From: Paragordius varius
Lineage: Eukaryota; Nematomorpha
Direction of reading: 5' to 3'
Assembly: GCA_964247055.1 (NCBI GenBank)
Contig: OZ176053.1
Coordinates: 9,982,001-10,046,000, forward strand
DNA: 64,000 nt
In this document: one piece after another, positions 50,904 through 63,500 of the stretch
Position numbering within the stretch: position 1 is the first letter of the stretch
Layout of the letters: each line of letters opens with the position of its first letter
Translations under genes and position numbers: made by a program
The notes under the pieces: model-generated
What the model saw: only the letters and a program-made list of their open reading frames with translations
Told to the model about the DNA's origin: nothing
The model's database searches: none

Positions 50904-51430
50904 TAAATTTATAGTTTTGATAAAAATAAAATATATATTTGCTCCTTTTCTTTTTTAAATAAACGGTAAAAGCAACTCATGAAACCTTACCTCCCTAGGA
51001 TTGACATAGATATTTAAAATTATTCAGTTTCGGGATTTGTCAGGACATAATTTAACGCTAAGCATTAAGGCGGCGCCGTAACCAGTCCATTACCAAAAGT
51101 TTGGTATACAAAAAATGATAAGTATTATGAAACTTCTTAGGAACCACGTCTTACTACACGACAACGCTCAGGCTTAAGAAATCGTTAAATTAAAATTCTT
51201 ATTTGATAATGTAGTCTATTAGGTTTTCTATAGTCATTATAACCATTTGTGGTTAATTGGAAAGTAATCCGTACAAAATTCATTATCTTGTAAATTAAAA
51301 TACATAGAAATAATGATTTTGCTTTATGACACCGTGATTAGATTTATATTATTTAAATAAATCTATCAATAATATATTTACAAGTTGTTGCATAATTAAT
51401 AGGTTTTACATTCGTGTTAATTAATTTATA
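50904..51430. other. Intergenic, nothing recognised
   Basis: AT-rich sequence between the LINE fragment and the stop of the first sugar-transporter gene. Presumably includes that gene's 3' UTR on the minus strand. Confidence 0.6.
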
Positions 51431-54400
51431 TTAAGTGTTTAAAAGTTCTGATGTAGCGTATGGTGCATCAGTTTTTGCTTCTGTATTTGTTTTCTTTATA
51501 GATTGTCCGGCAAAAAATTTAGCAATGTCCTCGGGAGAGCGACCTCGTGTTTCTGGCAGGTAGAGATAGAGATACAGCCAGCTTAAGAGTGCAATCATGG
51601 CATACACCAAAAAGGCCCTATTACCCATTACTTCCTAAAGATTTCGATTACAATTGAACTTGGAATGTATAGTAATGGGAATTCTTTGAATAAGTATATT
51701 GAATAAATATGTTTTCTCTACGGTTTAATGTTTGGCCTTAAAATACTTTTTATAAAAAATGGCAAAGACAAATATTAGAATCATTACATAAAAGTGTAAA
51801 TGTTATTTATTGACGTTACTATCCCAGAATGCAAACTATTGAAAATTTATCATAAGTACTAAGATCTTATTCGAAATTAAAACTTACGACTAATAAGGGA
51901 AAAATAAGGACAGTTATAAAGTTGGTTATCCAATTGATGGCCATGGCAAAACTTGTACCCTTTGGCCGGGCTGAAACATCAAATAATTCCGATGCAATAA
52001 ACCACGCAATAACACCTAACGATTTTCCAGTTAAAATATATTTAATTTTTAAAAATATAATCCTTTATCTGGTACACAAATGTTTTATATATTAATGTAT
52101 TGTAAATATGCCATAAATACCACACTACGCATAATTTTTTAAAAACAATGGAGGCTACAAATCAATATCCTTTAATATATCTAATTATTTTTCGTTTTAA
52201 CCTTATTTTTATTAATATAAACTGACATAAATACGAATAATAATCTATGCAAAGATACCTGGTCCAATCGAAAATGAACATACAAAACCAATAATCATTG
52301 CTATTGCAGCATATAAAGCAACGGGGTATCGGTTATTTGCTCCTAGTGTAAGGCATATGGTTAGCAGAGTGTTGAAAACAAAAAGCCCCATAAGACCTAT
52401 CAAAAATAATGTTCGGCGGCCCAGTTTTTCGATAAGTAACATGGATATTAGTGTGACCATGACTAAAACTGCGCTAATTCCACAAGTAGCATAAACTGCA
52501 CTTAGAGTTGTAAAACCGGTACTCAAAAATATACTTGTCGAGAAAGCTAATATCTATCATTGAAATGATAAAATTATTCAAACTAATCTTTAAATTTAGT
52601 AAATATTTGTAATACATTACAGCGCCTATCCCAGTTGATTGTTGCCCTATTTGCGCTACTAAACACAATATAATCGGTTTAAAATACGCCGGTGTTGTAA
52701 AAAACATATGCCAATTCATATGCGGTAAAGATTGATTTTCCACTTTTTCCCTTTTCAAATCCATCAATTCCTTGGTTTCCATCCTTTCATCGTGTCGTAG
52801 TTTGTGCAGTTCTAAAATTATCACACCAATATTATGAATTAATTGTAAAGTTGATATATATTGACATGTCACCTAAACAAGGTCGACGTCTATTTTAAGC
52901 CTTAGTAGATTAAATCGCTTTTTAAGGCTTTAACAATGGATCAAATAAGTTTCCTTTTAAGTTTAACTTCTAATTAATATAATACGTATTTTGGCCAAAT
53001 TTTCATTGTTTTTGTAAATCAAGGTGTGCCGAGGACTGCCAGGGAGATATGGTAGGATTATAAGTTGAATAATGGCCGGTAAGGCACCGATAGCTGTTTT
53101 TAGAACAAAAGTAAGATATGAATTTATTAAATAAGATTACAATATTTAAATAATGCGTTCATGTGGATTAAGTAACTTGTCATTGAAACTTTAGTACTAA
53201 TTAAAAACCAAATAAATATGGCCAAAGTTTATAGCTTCCGAAAAGAAATGGTAATCCCAATAATTGAGAGGTGAGCGTAGATATCGTCATAGCTAATTGA
53301 TGGGATGCTCCAGTTAAACCTCTAAGGTTATGCGGACTTATGTCTGCCAAATAAGTCGAAACGATTCCCGATGTGATGCCTGGCATTTTTAAAACATAAT
53401 GTTAGATTTAATTTTTTGATAAACAAGTTTCTATAATTTAATTGAAAAAATAAATTAAGTCGAAATTAATAATATTTTTTTACCACAATTGAGTCCTGTT
53501 AAAAGGCGACTCAGTATAACCATTTCATAGGATCCCATAGGTTTGGCCATCATTACGCATATTGCCGCCAACAAACTTGGTATATTGTTTAGTAATAAGC
53601 ATAACTTTCTAAAAATAGTTAAAATAGAGGTTAAAAAATAAATATATTATATTAACCTTGAATTGGATGTTTGGATGTAAAATTATGAAATTTATATTTA
53701 GGTCGACTCATCCGTAGGTACGAGTAATTTAACTTTATATAGTGTATCCGAAATTTTAAAATTTAGAAGTCAAAATCTATAATAATATTTTGGTGTTTAT
53801 AAACCAAAAATTTCATTGAGCGATAGTTTGAACAATTAATCAAAAATTTACATTTATAGAAAAAATAGTATTAATTATTATTAGTTGAAGAAAAAACTAA
53901 CTGCATATATATTACCCCCTCTATATACCTTTATGTAAAATATATAAAATATTTAAAACTAATTAATATAAAATTAGATCTGATTTCTTAATTTGGGCTA
54001 ATTATAATTAATAAAAAAGATTATTACTGGCCATATTTGTGAGAAAGGGATCCTGAAATTAAAGCACCAAATAAACCGCTAATACCATAACAAGAAACAG
54101 TTATAGCCCATAGAAATGTATTAACTGGCAAGGACATTGCTGTGCCCTTCCGATGAATCTGAGTTTCATTATACCAATCACGGACAATCTACATATAAAA
54201 AGAAGAAAAAACAATATACTTAAGCAAGATAATATAATTAAATTTCAGAATCTATACGTTTTCAGGAGGATTGACGACGCCCACTGCATAACCAAATTGA
54301 AATGAACTTAACACGATTGCGAACACCGTAAAACATAAAGATGCTGTTAATCCCTAAAATAATTACAAAATTTAACACATACAAATATTATTATATTTTA

Positions 54401-55467
54401 TCCAATTAAAATGATTTTATTTACCTTATGTTCTATATTTAAGTGATTGCCTAAAAGGCTAAAAAGGCATATTTTTCAGCTTAATTCCTTAAATACTTGC
54501 TAAGATATTCAAATTTGATGCTATATGTAATAGAGCGTTTGGAATATACAATGAGCAAGACACAAGTCTTAAATGGCTGAAATATGGTCCAAAAGCTGAT
54601 ATGGGAACATTTTAGGCAGCCAAGTTTTAGTGGTAAAATTGAGATAAATATGAGAGCCACTCAGCTTTTTCACATAAACGAATTCATGTCGGTTAAACGG
54701 TTCATTCACATGGCCCTAAACTTTTACCTGCATATTTAATTTTTACTTTGCAAGGGTTTTTTGTATTAAATTAAACAGAGGCGCAGATAAAAAATTTTCG
54801 CGGTTAAAATCTTTAAAAAATAATGTAAACGATGATTTTATTAAAAATTTTATATCAACAAAAATAATTGGTTTAAACATCAAACATATGAGAAAAATTT
54901 ACGATTTTTTAATATGGCTAAAAATATATTAGCATAGCTTTGTTTTAACTATGCCCCAAACATAAAGCACCATCAGAATATACCTAAATTATTAATCGAT
55001 AAAAATGACAAATGGCTATCCAATGATTTATAAACCCTACCTAGAATAATAATACTAACAATAATTGTTATCGAAATTATAAATTATCGGTCAAACATAT
55101 TGATCAGTCAACCGACAAAATTTTTTTACTTTAATTTGATTCTAATTATGTCTACCAGGCAAAAAAAGACAAAATACCACAAACTAAAAATAAGATAATC
55201 CCCAAAGCATCATATATTATCTAAATAGGAATAATAGTTATAATGATGGTAAAATGCATCAGTTTTTCGCAATTTCTTACGATAAAACAAAAGAAGTTTT
55301 ATTACCTTTTTGCTATGACTATCTTCAGATTCCGGAGCATTTGTTAAAATTTCATCAATGGTTCCTTTATCAAATTTATTATTATTATTATTATTATTAA
55401 TTGGGGACGAAACTGTCGGAGTGTCCCCATATTCTTCATCCATTCGTGAAAATTTGTGATTAGACAT
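51431..55467 (-). CDS. SLC2/GLUT-type facilitative sugar transporter, copy A
   Basis: A 12-span major-facilitator sugar carrier of the plasma membrane. Ten exons join in phase to 546 residues: 55467-55306, 54353-54258, 54188-54028, 53608-53484, 53379-53209, 53093-52986, 52811-52621, 52553-52259, 52015-51888, 51634-51431. Family marks in order: FQFGYAVGVVNPPEN (TM1), GLFGALISGSLSHKYGQ (loop 2-3, G[R/K]-type motif altered), ISPHNLRGLTGASHQL (TM4-5), LPYLPGSPRHTLI in place of PESPR, QIGQQSTGIGA in place of QQLSGINA (TM7), EKLGRRTLFLIG (GRR, loop 8-9), GPGVIAWFIASELF (TM10) and LPETRGRSPEDIAKF (PETKGR, C-terminal). The N-terminal cytosolic part has an Asn run. The E-to-G change in PESPR and the altered QLS motif set it apart from classical glucose carriers. 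Substrate cannot be fixed; hexose is likely. A paralogue lies upstream at 60537. Confidence 0.94.
54359..55305 (-). other. First intron of transporter copy A
   Basis: An intron of 0.95 kb. A weak inverted similarity (TGCCTAAAA and CATAT/CAGCTT blocks at about 54448-54480 against about 54585-54625) may be an old MITE, but the arms are too short to be sure. Confidence 0.35.
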
Positions 55468-56482
55468 AGAATTTTACGAATAATATGCTTATTAAAGTAT
55501 TTTTATATATGCTATTTATAGATGGTATAATCTAATTTGGACAATGTTTTTTTTGCAACCATGGTATCGCCGATTCGATTTTTAAAGTAGTAAAATAAGA
55601 ATTTTGTTCCATCCAAAACGATATACACAAAGCAATAAAAGAATTATATCATATAAAATCTTTTACGATGACAATAATTATATTACAGGTTATAAAAACA
55701 TAAATTTTACGCGCATATATATTTAGAATAGCACGACATCTTTGTTAAAAGTTAAAAAATAAATTATAAAATTGAGGGAGTGGTGAGACAATATATATTT
55801 TATTAACCTCAAAATGTGTTTCAAAATGCACACACAATGAAATGCGCCATGATTAAGCTATATTTTCCATATTTTTTTCAATAAATCGATTGGAATGATA
55901 AAATATTACAATAAAAAATAGTTATTTACTATATATTGCATTTGCGATTCGTCATATTGCGCTGTCTTGTCATTTAAAAATTTAATAAAAACAGTGATAT
56001 AAACAACAGAGGTAAAATATTGAAAAATATATTTATCCTAACAATTTTACCTGTGCCAAATAATTTTGGTGTGTTTATAAAATTTGAATAGTATATATAT
56101 ATATATATATATATCTAATGTAAACACAATGATTAGTTTTAACAAACATTTTTTATCTATTTTGAAAAATTTTTTAACCATTGCTCAATCTATGTGGCAA
56201 TTCAATCAAAAATATATTTTATAATACAAAGAAAGACCTTTGATCAAATATCGATATCAACGGTGACACGAAAATCAAGCTCAAAGAAGTGACGCGGTCG
56301 TGTTTATAGCTAAAAAGCAATATAATTTGCATATTATAATTTTTGTACATTTTAAGAACCAATCATAAAGTTTTTGCCAACGGTTTAGTAGAGACATTTA
56401 TGAAGTATAAACTGTATATCATAATTTGTATAAAGTTTACTCCTATTTTGTAAACTATTTAATATAAATTTATTTTCAAACC
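55468..56482. other. Intergenic upstream region of transporter copy A
   Basis: About 1 kb of AT-rich DNA upstream of the transporter start on the minus strand, so it should hold the promoter. No clear core element stands out. It includes an (AT)n run at about 56093-56114. Confidence 0.5.
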
Positions 56483-56689
56483 CTATATAGCAGTGGTGGC
56501 CAAACGGTCGACAGCGTTGGACTTCTTGACCATCTAATTTTTTTAAAAGCTTTAAAAAATATTTTTGCATACAATTTTTTTTCCACAAAACTATGATTTT
56601 CCCTTTTATTTTTATTTGTGTTTGGAAATCTATTTAACAAATTTTATTTAACTAATTTAATTTAGTACTATATTAGCGTAAATCTCGGG

Positions 56690-58480
56690 TTGCTACGCAA
56701 CCCGGCGACTCCTTCGGACTTCTTGGGGAGGAGCAAATTTTTTTGCCTTCATACGCGATCTGCACTCCTATTCAATTTATTATGTCTTCATAATTTGGGC
56801 GAAAAATAGCCTAAAAACATATTGTTGAGCGAGTTTAATAGTAGAAAGGCCCAACACCAAATTTTAACAATGTTAACAAAAAAATATATATTCACCAATG
56901 ATCTCAGTATAAAAAACATAAGAATTATTGGGTACAACGTGCAAAAAAGCTTTATTTTTGACATCGGGTATGGCTTCTTAAGTTTTTTGAAAATCAGGTC
57001 CAAAACCACGCCATTTTTGTATGGTGCCTCAGTTTTAAACCGGTAGACCCCTACCCATAGACCTATATGGGAAAAGCGCTGAGTTAAATTTTTTGCTTTT
57101 ATAGGAAACATTTGGAATTATCTTTGATACCATCGTCTCATGGGTTATTCAAAAAAATACCACAACATTAAGTATTCGTTATTGATGGCGTTTTAGGGGA
57201 AAAGGGCCACAAATTAACAGTTAATTAAAAACCTGACCTTCTTTGTTTAGTTACGGATAATATAAATGAACTCACATCGCTTCATAAAATATCAGTAAAT
57301 TAGCTCCAAAACAACGCGATTGCCATATAGTGCGGAGCTTTTGGCGGGTAGCTCCTTACTCAGGGGCGGATATAAAAAAGGGTTGGCCAAATTTTTTGTC
57401 TTTATATGGGGAATATCTGGAATAATCAAGGATTCCACATGTTCCTATTAGAATCATAAGTTATCTGAAATTTAGCTCCAAAGCCATGCTGCATCGATAA
57501 GGTGAGGCAATTGTTGGCGGGTAGCCCCCTATCCAGAGGCCAATATAGAAAGGACATTCAATAAAATTCTTTGCCTTATAGGAATAATTCATTCATTCCA
57601 TATGTTCTTAATAGTTTTTGGAAGAATCAAGACTAAATAATAGTTCAATAGCGCAATTTTAGGGGGTAAAGGGCCTAATTAACGGCCAATTCAAAAAAAC
57701 CGCTCGACTTAAATTTTTGCCTTTTCTGGGTAATAATACATGTCCTCATCAAACTTATATGGCCTGATAAGATTCTGAAAATTAACTCCTAAACGCAATT
57801 TTGATGTGGCGCAGTTTTAGGCGGGTAGCTCCCTACCCAGAGTCTCATAAAAAAGCATTTGATTAAATTTTGCCTTTTTACGGAGAATACCTGGAATCAT
57901 GATGGATTCCATATGCTCTCATAAGTTTTTGGAAAAATTCCTCAAAATTAAAAAATCATTCTATGGTGGCGCATTTATCAGGGCGTAAAGGGCCTAATTA
58001 ACGGCTAATTTTAAAATACCGCTCGACTATAATTTTTTCCTTTTTACGGGAAATATTTTAAGCACGGATTGAACTCATTTGGCCTGATGGGTTTTCTGAA
58101 ATTCAGCCCCAAAGGCTCGCTATTTCGATATGAGGGATCAGTTTTTAGCGGGTAACTCTTTACCCGGCAGCCAATATAAAAGAAACGCTCGATTAAAGTT
58201 TTTGCCTATTAACAGGTGGAATCTTTATTGAATTTTTACGGTCTTATACCTTGGGCGAAAATAGATTCAAAAAATTATTTTTTGGACTTAATTTTTTTGA
58301 AAAAAATGGCATTTTACGGGGGGGGCGGGTAAAAAGAGGGCCTAAATTAAAAAAGCGAGCTGACTATGTTCGGCGCAATCGAAAATTAGTAAAACCATAT
58401 TTGGAATCGAATGGTCCAACATGTTTTCCGGAAAATTGTTTCAAAGACATTTTGTGGCCCTCTGTTTCCATAAAAAATCC
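56690..58480. repeat. Degenerate tandem array, about 160-bp units of two kinds
   Basis: Two related motifs recur. Type A is GGCGGGTAGCTCCCTACCCA and variants, at about 57042, 57345, 57519, 57820 and 58148. Type B is GGGTAAAGGGCCTAATTAAC and variants, at about 57193, 57660, 57978 and 58318. Successive spacings run from about 141 to 174 bases. Between them lie shared phrases such as TTTTTTGCCTTTTTA and GGAATCATGATGGATTCCAT. A less clear first unit starts near 56690 with the palindrome GGGTTGCTACGCAACCC. The GC content is higher than the flanks. The scattered short ORFs here are chance. Confidence 0.85.
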
Positions 58481-59099
58481 GTTATTTACACGGGGTGGAT
58501 AATGATTATATTTTATCGACATTTGAATTTGAATAGGTCTACCGGTTTTCCGGAAACAGATCACAAAGCTAGCATTTTCCATTTTTATAAATAAATAATT
58601 TAATATATATTTTAATCATATGTATTTTATTCTTACTTTAAATCATTAGTGATTTTTCTATAAAAATAGTTTAAATTTAGCTAAAAACCGAAACAAGGAT
58701 CATTTTAACTATATTTTAGTATGATTAAATATTTGAATCAAAAAATATAGTTATAAAAGATGAGAGGATATTTACCTTTTTATAATGAATTATAATAAAT
58801 AAATGTACTTATTTGATATGCTAATCCACCGTGGCTTTGCCTAAAAAAGCAAATATCCTTTTACTACGCTTCAAATGAAGTATCAAAAATACAATTCAGA
58901 TACTCGTAAATCAAATATCAAGCTATTGAAAGAGCTAAAACTCACAGTGCATTGTGATATACAGCTATAATCAAATAAATTCCATAGTTGCAATTTACAA
59001 AATATTAGAAATCGTATTAAAAAACAACAAATATTCCCAGGACGCTTATATCTTATTAAAGCTTCTAAAGTGTAGTTTGATAATTATGAATAAAAAATG

Positions 59100-59480
59100 A
59101 ATATTATGAAATTAATAAAAGCATATCCCTATCTGAAGGCACAATTTTGCTGAGAGGTGAAGATCTTAATCAGAACCTTACCGAAATTTTGCATGATAAT
59201 ATTAAATCTTGTGTTTTTCGCTTCAAATTGACAAGTCCACCGATTACGTTGGAATCGCTTAATTATGCGTTTTAATTCGCATAATCTTCTATGATATATC
59301 AAACATAAAGGTTGACTGTCATACCTCTTGCAAGAGCACACCAGAGGCCATGATATATTTATTTCTTAATTATGTTACAGTTACAAAACCGATTTCAAAG
59401 CTTGTATCCATAACAACCGACGGTGCTCCAGCGATCATTGAAGTAATGGGTTCGTGGCTTTTTTTAATTCCATAATAATT
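59100..59480 (+). pseudogene. hAT transposase remnant (ZBED5-like)
   Basis: The reading near 59395-59450, KLVSITTDGAPAIIEVMG, matches the conserved hAT phrase LVSLTTDGAPSMTG around the second catalytic Asp. Upstream, LRGEDLNQNLTEILHDNI fits the segment before it. The rest of the transposase is not recognisable. It belongs to the 3.2-kb element at 56491. Confidence 0.65.
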
Positions 59481-59762
59481 TTTCAGATTTTATGGATTAT
59501 CATCGCATAATACATACTCAGGTTTTATGTTTCAAATATCAAATATGAGAACATAATGAATGTAGGATTTATAGTAAATTCGATTAAATCGAAAAGTTAA
59601 TCGCGCCGCCAGTTAGAGTTCTGTTATACGAGTGTCATATTGAACATGGTGAACTTTGCACGCGACAATTTTTTCCCCAAAAAAGTAGCACGTTAGAAAA
59701 AAAGGTTGGCCACCCATGCTATATAGTATGAATTCATTTACCTTATATAACGAGCACTAAAA

Positions 59763-59971
59763 GGCCATATCCGTATTTTAAATGGCTAAAGGGTACTTAA
59801 TCATGGCAGTAACCATGTATGAAATTCCCGCTTTTATTAGTTGCATAATCAATTAATCATGCTATTTATCTCCACAATTTCCAAAAATCTATATAATACG
59901 AAAAATCTCATACATGGCTACTGACGTGTAATTTAGATACCTTTTTAGCCATACAATAAATAGATATGGCG
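59763..59971. mobile_element. Inverted-repeat MITE, about 209 bp
   Basis: Arms of about 60 bp with mismatches: left GGCCATATCC, ATGGCTAAAGGGTA and AACCATGTATGA; right CATACATGGCTACTGACGTG, TACCTTTTTAGCCAT and AGATATGGC. No target duplication seen. It lies 37 bases beyond the hAT duplication. Confidence 0.6.
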
Positions 59972-60536
59972 GTTGATCTAATAATTATCTAAAATTTTAG
60001 GATATTCCGTTTCCCAAAACTTTTTAAATTTAAGCGTATGATTGATATATGCCTTTGGACTTGTGATATTTTAATTTTTCAAATTTTTGGATTCTGTATA
60101 TGCAGGCAAGTTACTTATTGTTTTTACAATTAAAAACCAAAATTTGAAGATGAGGGACTCTGATTTATATACAATATCATTGGATGGGGAATTATATTAC
60201 CGTTACTATATTTTACAAATTTATTAATACAAAGACTAGTATATTCTGACAATGGAATTTCACAATTTAATTAAATAATATATACTAGCATTAAGTGGTG
60301 ATAATCTATTATCACAGTTTTCAATTATTATATATTAAAAAAATTATATTTGAGGTATTACATGTAATAAATTTGAATTCATACAATTGATACAATACTT
60401 TTTGCACAAAGATTTGCCTTTGCTGATTTTATTCATTTCATTACATGAAAAATATATTCTTTTATAAAAATTTGATGGTTTAACTCTCAATGTTGCCTAA
60501 AATACTTAATTAAGTGTGGACGATTCATAAATATTA
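59972..60536. other. Intergenic, nothing recognised
   Basis: AT-rich DNA between the MITE and the stop of transporter copy B. On the minus strand it should contain that gene's 3' UTR. Confidence 0.55.
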
Positions 60537-63500
60537 TTACATTCTAGTATCATGGTTGTGATTATGGTGATGAGGATGATTTCTATGGCGTTGAAAATGA
60601 TAATTTCGCCAAAATTTGTGGATTCGAGAAATTTCTTTGGGTGTCATAAAAAGGCGCGCAAGTTCATCTGAGGTACGACCTTGCGTTTCTGGCAAATACA
60701 TGTAAGTAAACATCCAAAACAACGCTAACAAAACGGTGAATACGAGAAAAATGTAATCCTCCAGGGAAGTCTATAACAGTAAATAAAAAATAAATTTTGA
60801 GTCACCTTGTTTTCATTTGATGCAAACTATTTTTTTTAATAACAATAATAATTATAAAAATAAATTCAAAACATGTCACATTTTTTGTACATGTTAATCT
60901 GGAATAGCGATAAAAAATATATTACCAACATGATTGGAAACAAAAAGACGGCCAAAAAACTAGATAGCCAGTTAAAACCAACTGCAATGCTCATTCCTTT
61001 AGGCCGAGCGGCTTGGGTAAAAAGTTCAGCGGGAATAAACCAAGCAATAACGCCTAAACATTATATTCATTAAAAATAAATAAATAAATAATTATTTTTG
61101 AATTTCTCATAAAAAAAGCAAATTTGCAAAGAATTATACTTGGGCCAATGGCACAGAATCCTACGTATGTAAAAATAAAAAAGACTCCAAGATAGGAAAC
61201 CCAATAAAGATGGGGTCTGTTTCCGAGACCCAAACAGACAGTTATAAGGATAGTACTAAACCACATCCCTCCAAGTCCTGTTAGAAAGAGGGTTCTCCTT
61301 CCTGCCCGTTCGATTATAACGAGAGAGAGGGCACACAAAACGAAATACATGAATCCCATTACAAGTGTAACGTAGGTTGCATTTCGAGCTGCTATTCCGG
61401 CTGATATAAAAAGGGCCGTCGAATATGATAGCACCTGCGCATGATAAAATATACTTAAAAGTTGACAATACGCTTTTATGTGTAATTAATGGACGTTTGT
61501 CCTTAAATTACATAATTTAAACAGTGGCACAAACTAAAGACATGACAATGAAAGGGAACCTATTGAAAACCTATATTACGGATTTTAATTTCTAATGGCT
61601 AGTTAGGCCTTTTAAAGGGTAACAACTAGGTTATACCTAAGGTCTGTATTTTTTAACTAATTAATTAAACTAAGTGTGTAATGAATTTTCATCGACTATC
61701 ATTTAAACTTACGGCGCTAATGGCAGTTAACTGTTGCGATACACTAGTTTCACTTGCTATGATGAGTGGTTGACGATAAACTTGTTTTCTCACCATATCA
61801 CTCCAAGTTACGGGAGGCAATCGTTTTTGATCTTGATATTCAACTTTCATTTGTTCTATTTCGTCTTCGACATCAGTAGTGTTCCGTAATCTTATAAGTG
61901 CTAGGAGAAAAATATTATATTATTATAAATTTGTTGTATACCATTATGATGCAATAGATATTAAATTTTGAACCATTTTTGGCTTCCTTTTCTTGTTCTT
62001 TGAAAATCAGTAGGTATCTTGGACTTTCGGGTAGAAAGGGAAGTATGCATACTTGAGCGATTGCAGGAAATATTGATAGAGCTAATATTAATAATAATTT
62101 TTCAATATTAAACAATATAAATATGACATATAAAATAGCGCTATATTTAATTAACAGTGGTGTACATAGCTGTTGTAACGAGTGTACATAGACCAAAACC
62201 TTCTCCTATGCAAGATTTAATTTACATTTTTTCATGTTACGGTACCTAAAACTGGCTAATTTGATATTTATCTCAAAATTCAATTTGATGATACACAAAA
62301 ATAATAACTAGGATAAAAAATATATAATTTGAGCTAGCGTATTCATTTGCCGCAAAAATTATTATTTGTTGACAACCTAGTTTTCTGAAATATTGAGAGA
62401 AAATCGAAATCGAGCAAAAAGTGAAAATTAAGGATAACTCAAAAAATAATGATAGAATATGAAATATTATTGTTTATTATCATTTTAGGAGATATTTTCA
62501 ATATATAAATAGCCTAAAATCATATAGTTAGGGTTTCTATAAAATATCAGGTCAAAAGATGGCGTTTTTCTTTTATCGCACTTAAAAGACAAAAAAATTT
62601 AATGAAACTTTATTTAAATAATGTGTTTTAATTATTTACTACCTAAACTCACTATTAAAATCTTAACATTCATATTTTATTTAGGAAAATAAACTTCTAT
62701 ATCAAAATAAAACTAAAATTATTGTTTTTTATTTTTGCATTTTTTTGTCATCTGGTTTATGAGTGTATGAAAAATTTATACTGTTTTATTTTGGATTCTT
62801 AAATTAGTGGGAATTATTAAGTATATAATATATACAAAATAGGATTGAAAATAAGTGGAATATCAACCAACAATCCGTACAAATCCCAATACAAATATTA
62901 ATTTGTCATAAAACAGACTTGTTACAGGAAATTGTAAGGATTGTTGGTTGATATTCCACTACTTTTTAATCCTATTTTAATTGTATACTTAATAATGCCT
63001 AATCATGTAAGAATCCAAAATAAAACAGTATAAATTTTTTATATACTCATAAACCAGATGATAAAAAATGCAAAAATAAAAAAACAATATTTTTGGTTTT
63101 ATTTTGATTTAGAAGTTTATTTTACTGAATAAAATATGAATGTAAAGATTAGTGAGTTTAGGTAGTAAATAATTAAAAAAAATTATTTTAATATAGTTTA
63201 AATAAATTTTTTTGTGTTTTAAGTGTGATAAAAGAAAAACGCCATCTTTTGACCTGATATTTTATAGAAACCCTATATGATTTTAGGCTATTGATATATT
63301 GAAAATATCTCCTAAAATGATATTAAACGATAATATTTCATATTTTTCTTATTTTTTGAGTTATCCTTAATTTTCACTTTTTGCCCGATTTCGATTTTCT
63401 CTCAATAATTCAGAAAACTAGGTTGTCAACAAAAAAAAATTTTTGCGGCAAATGAATACGCTGGTCATAAGCTATCTCATGAAAAAAAATTTTTCGTTAA

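Larger units (their letters stand above)
56491..59718 (+). mobile_element. hAT transposon remnant, 3.2 kb, enclosing a tandem array
   Basis: Terminal inverted repeats CAGTGGTGGCCAAACGG (left) and GTTGGCCACCCATG (right), flanked by a perfect 8-bp duplication CTATATAG at 56483-56490 and 59719-59726. About half the interior (about 56690-58480) is a degenerate tandem array. The 3' third holds a remnant of hAT transposase on the plus strand. The perfect 8-bp repeats at both sides argue that the whole unit moved or expanded as one element. Confidence 0.85.

Noticed and set aside
58251-58582. Overlapping ORFs on both strands within the hAT element
   Set aside because: Both derive from the degenerate 160-bp tandem array and its edge; no conserved residues.
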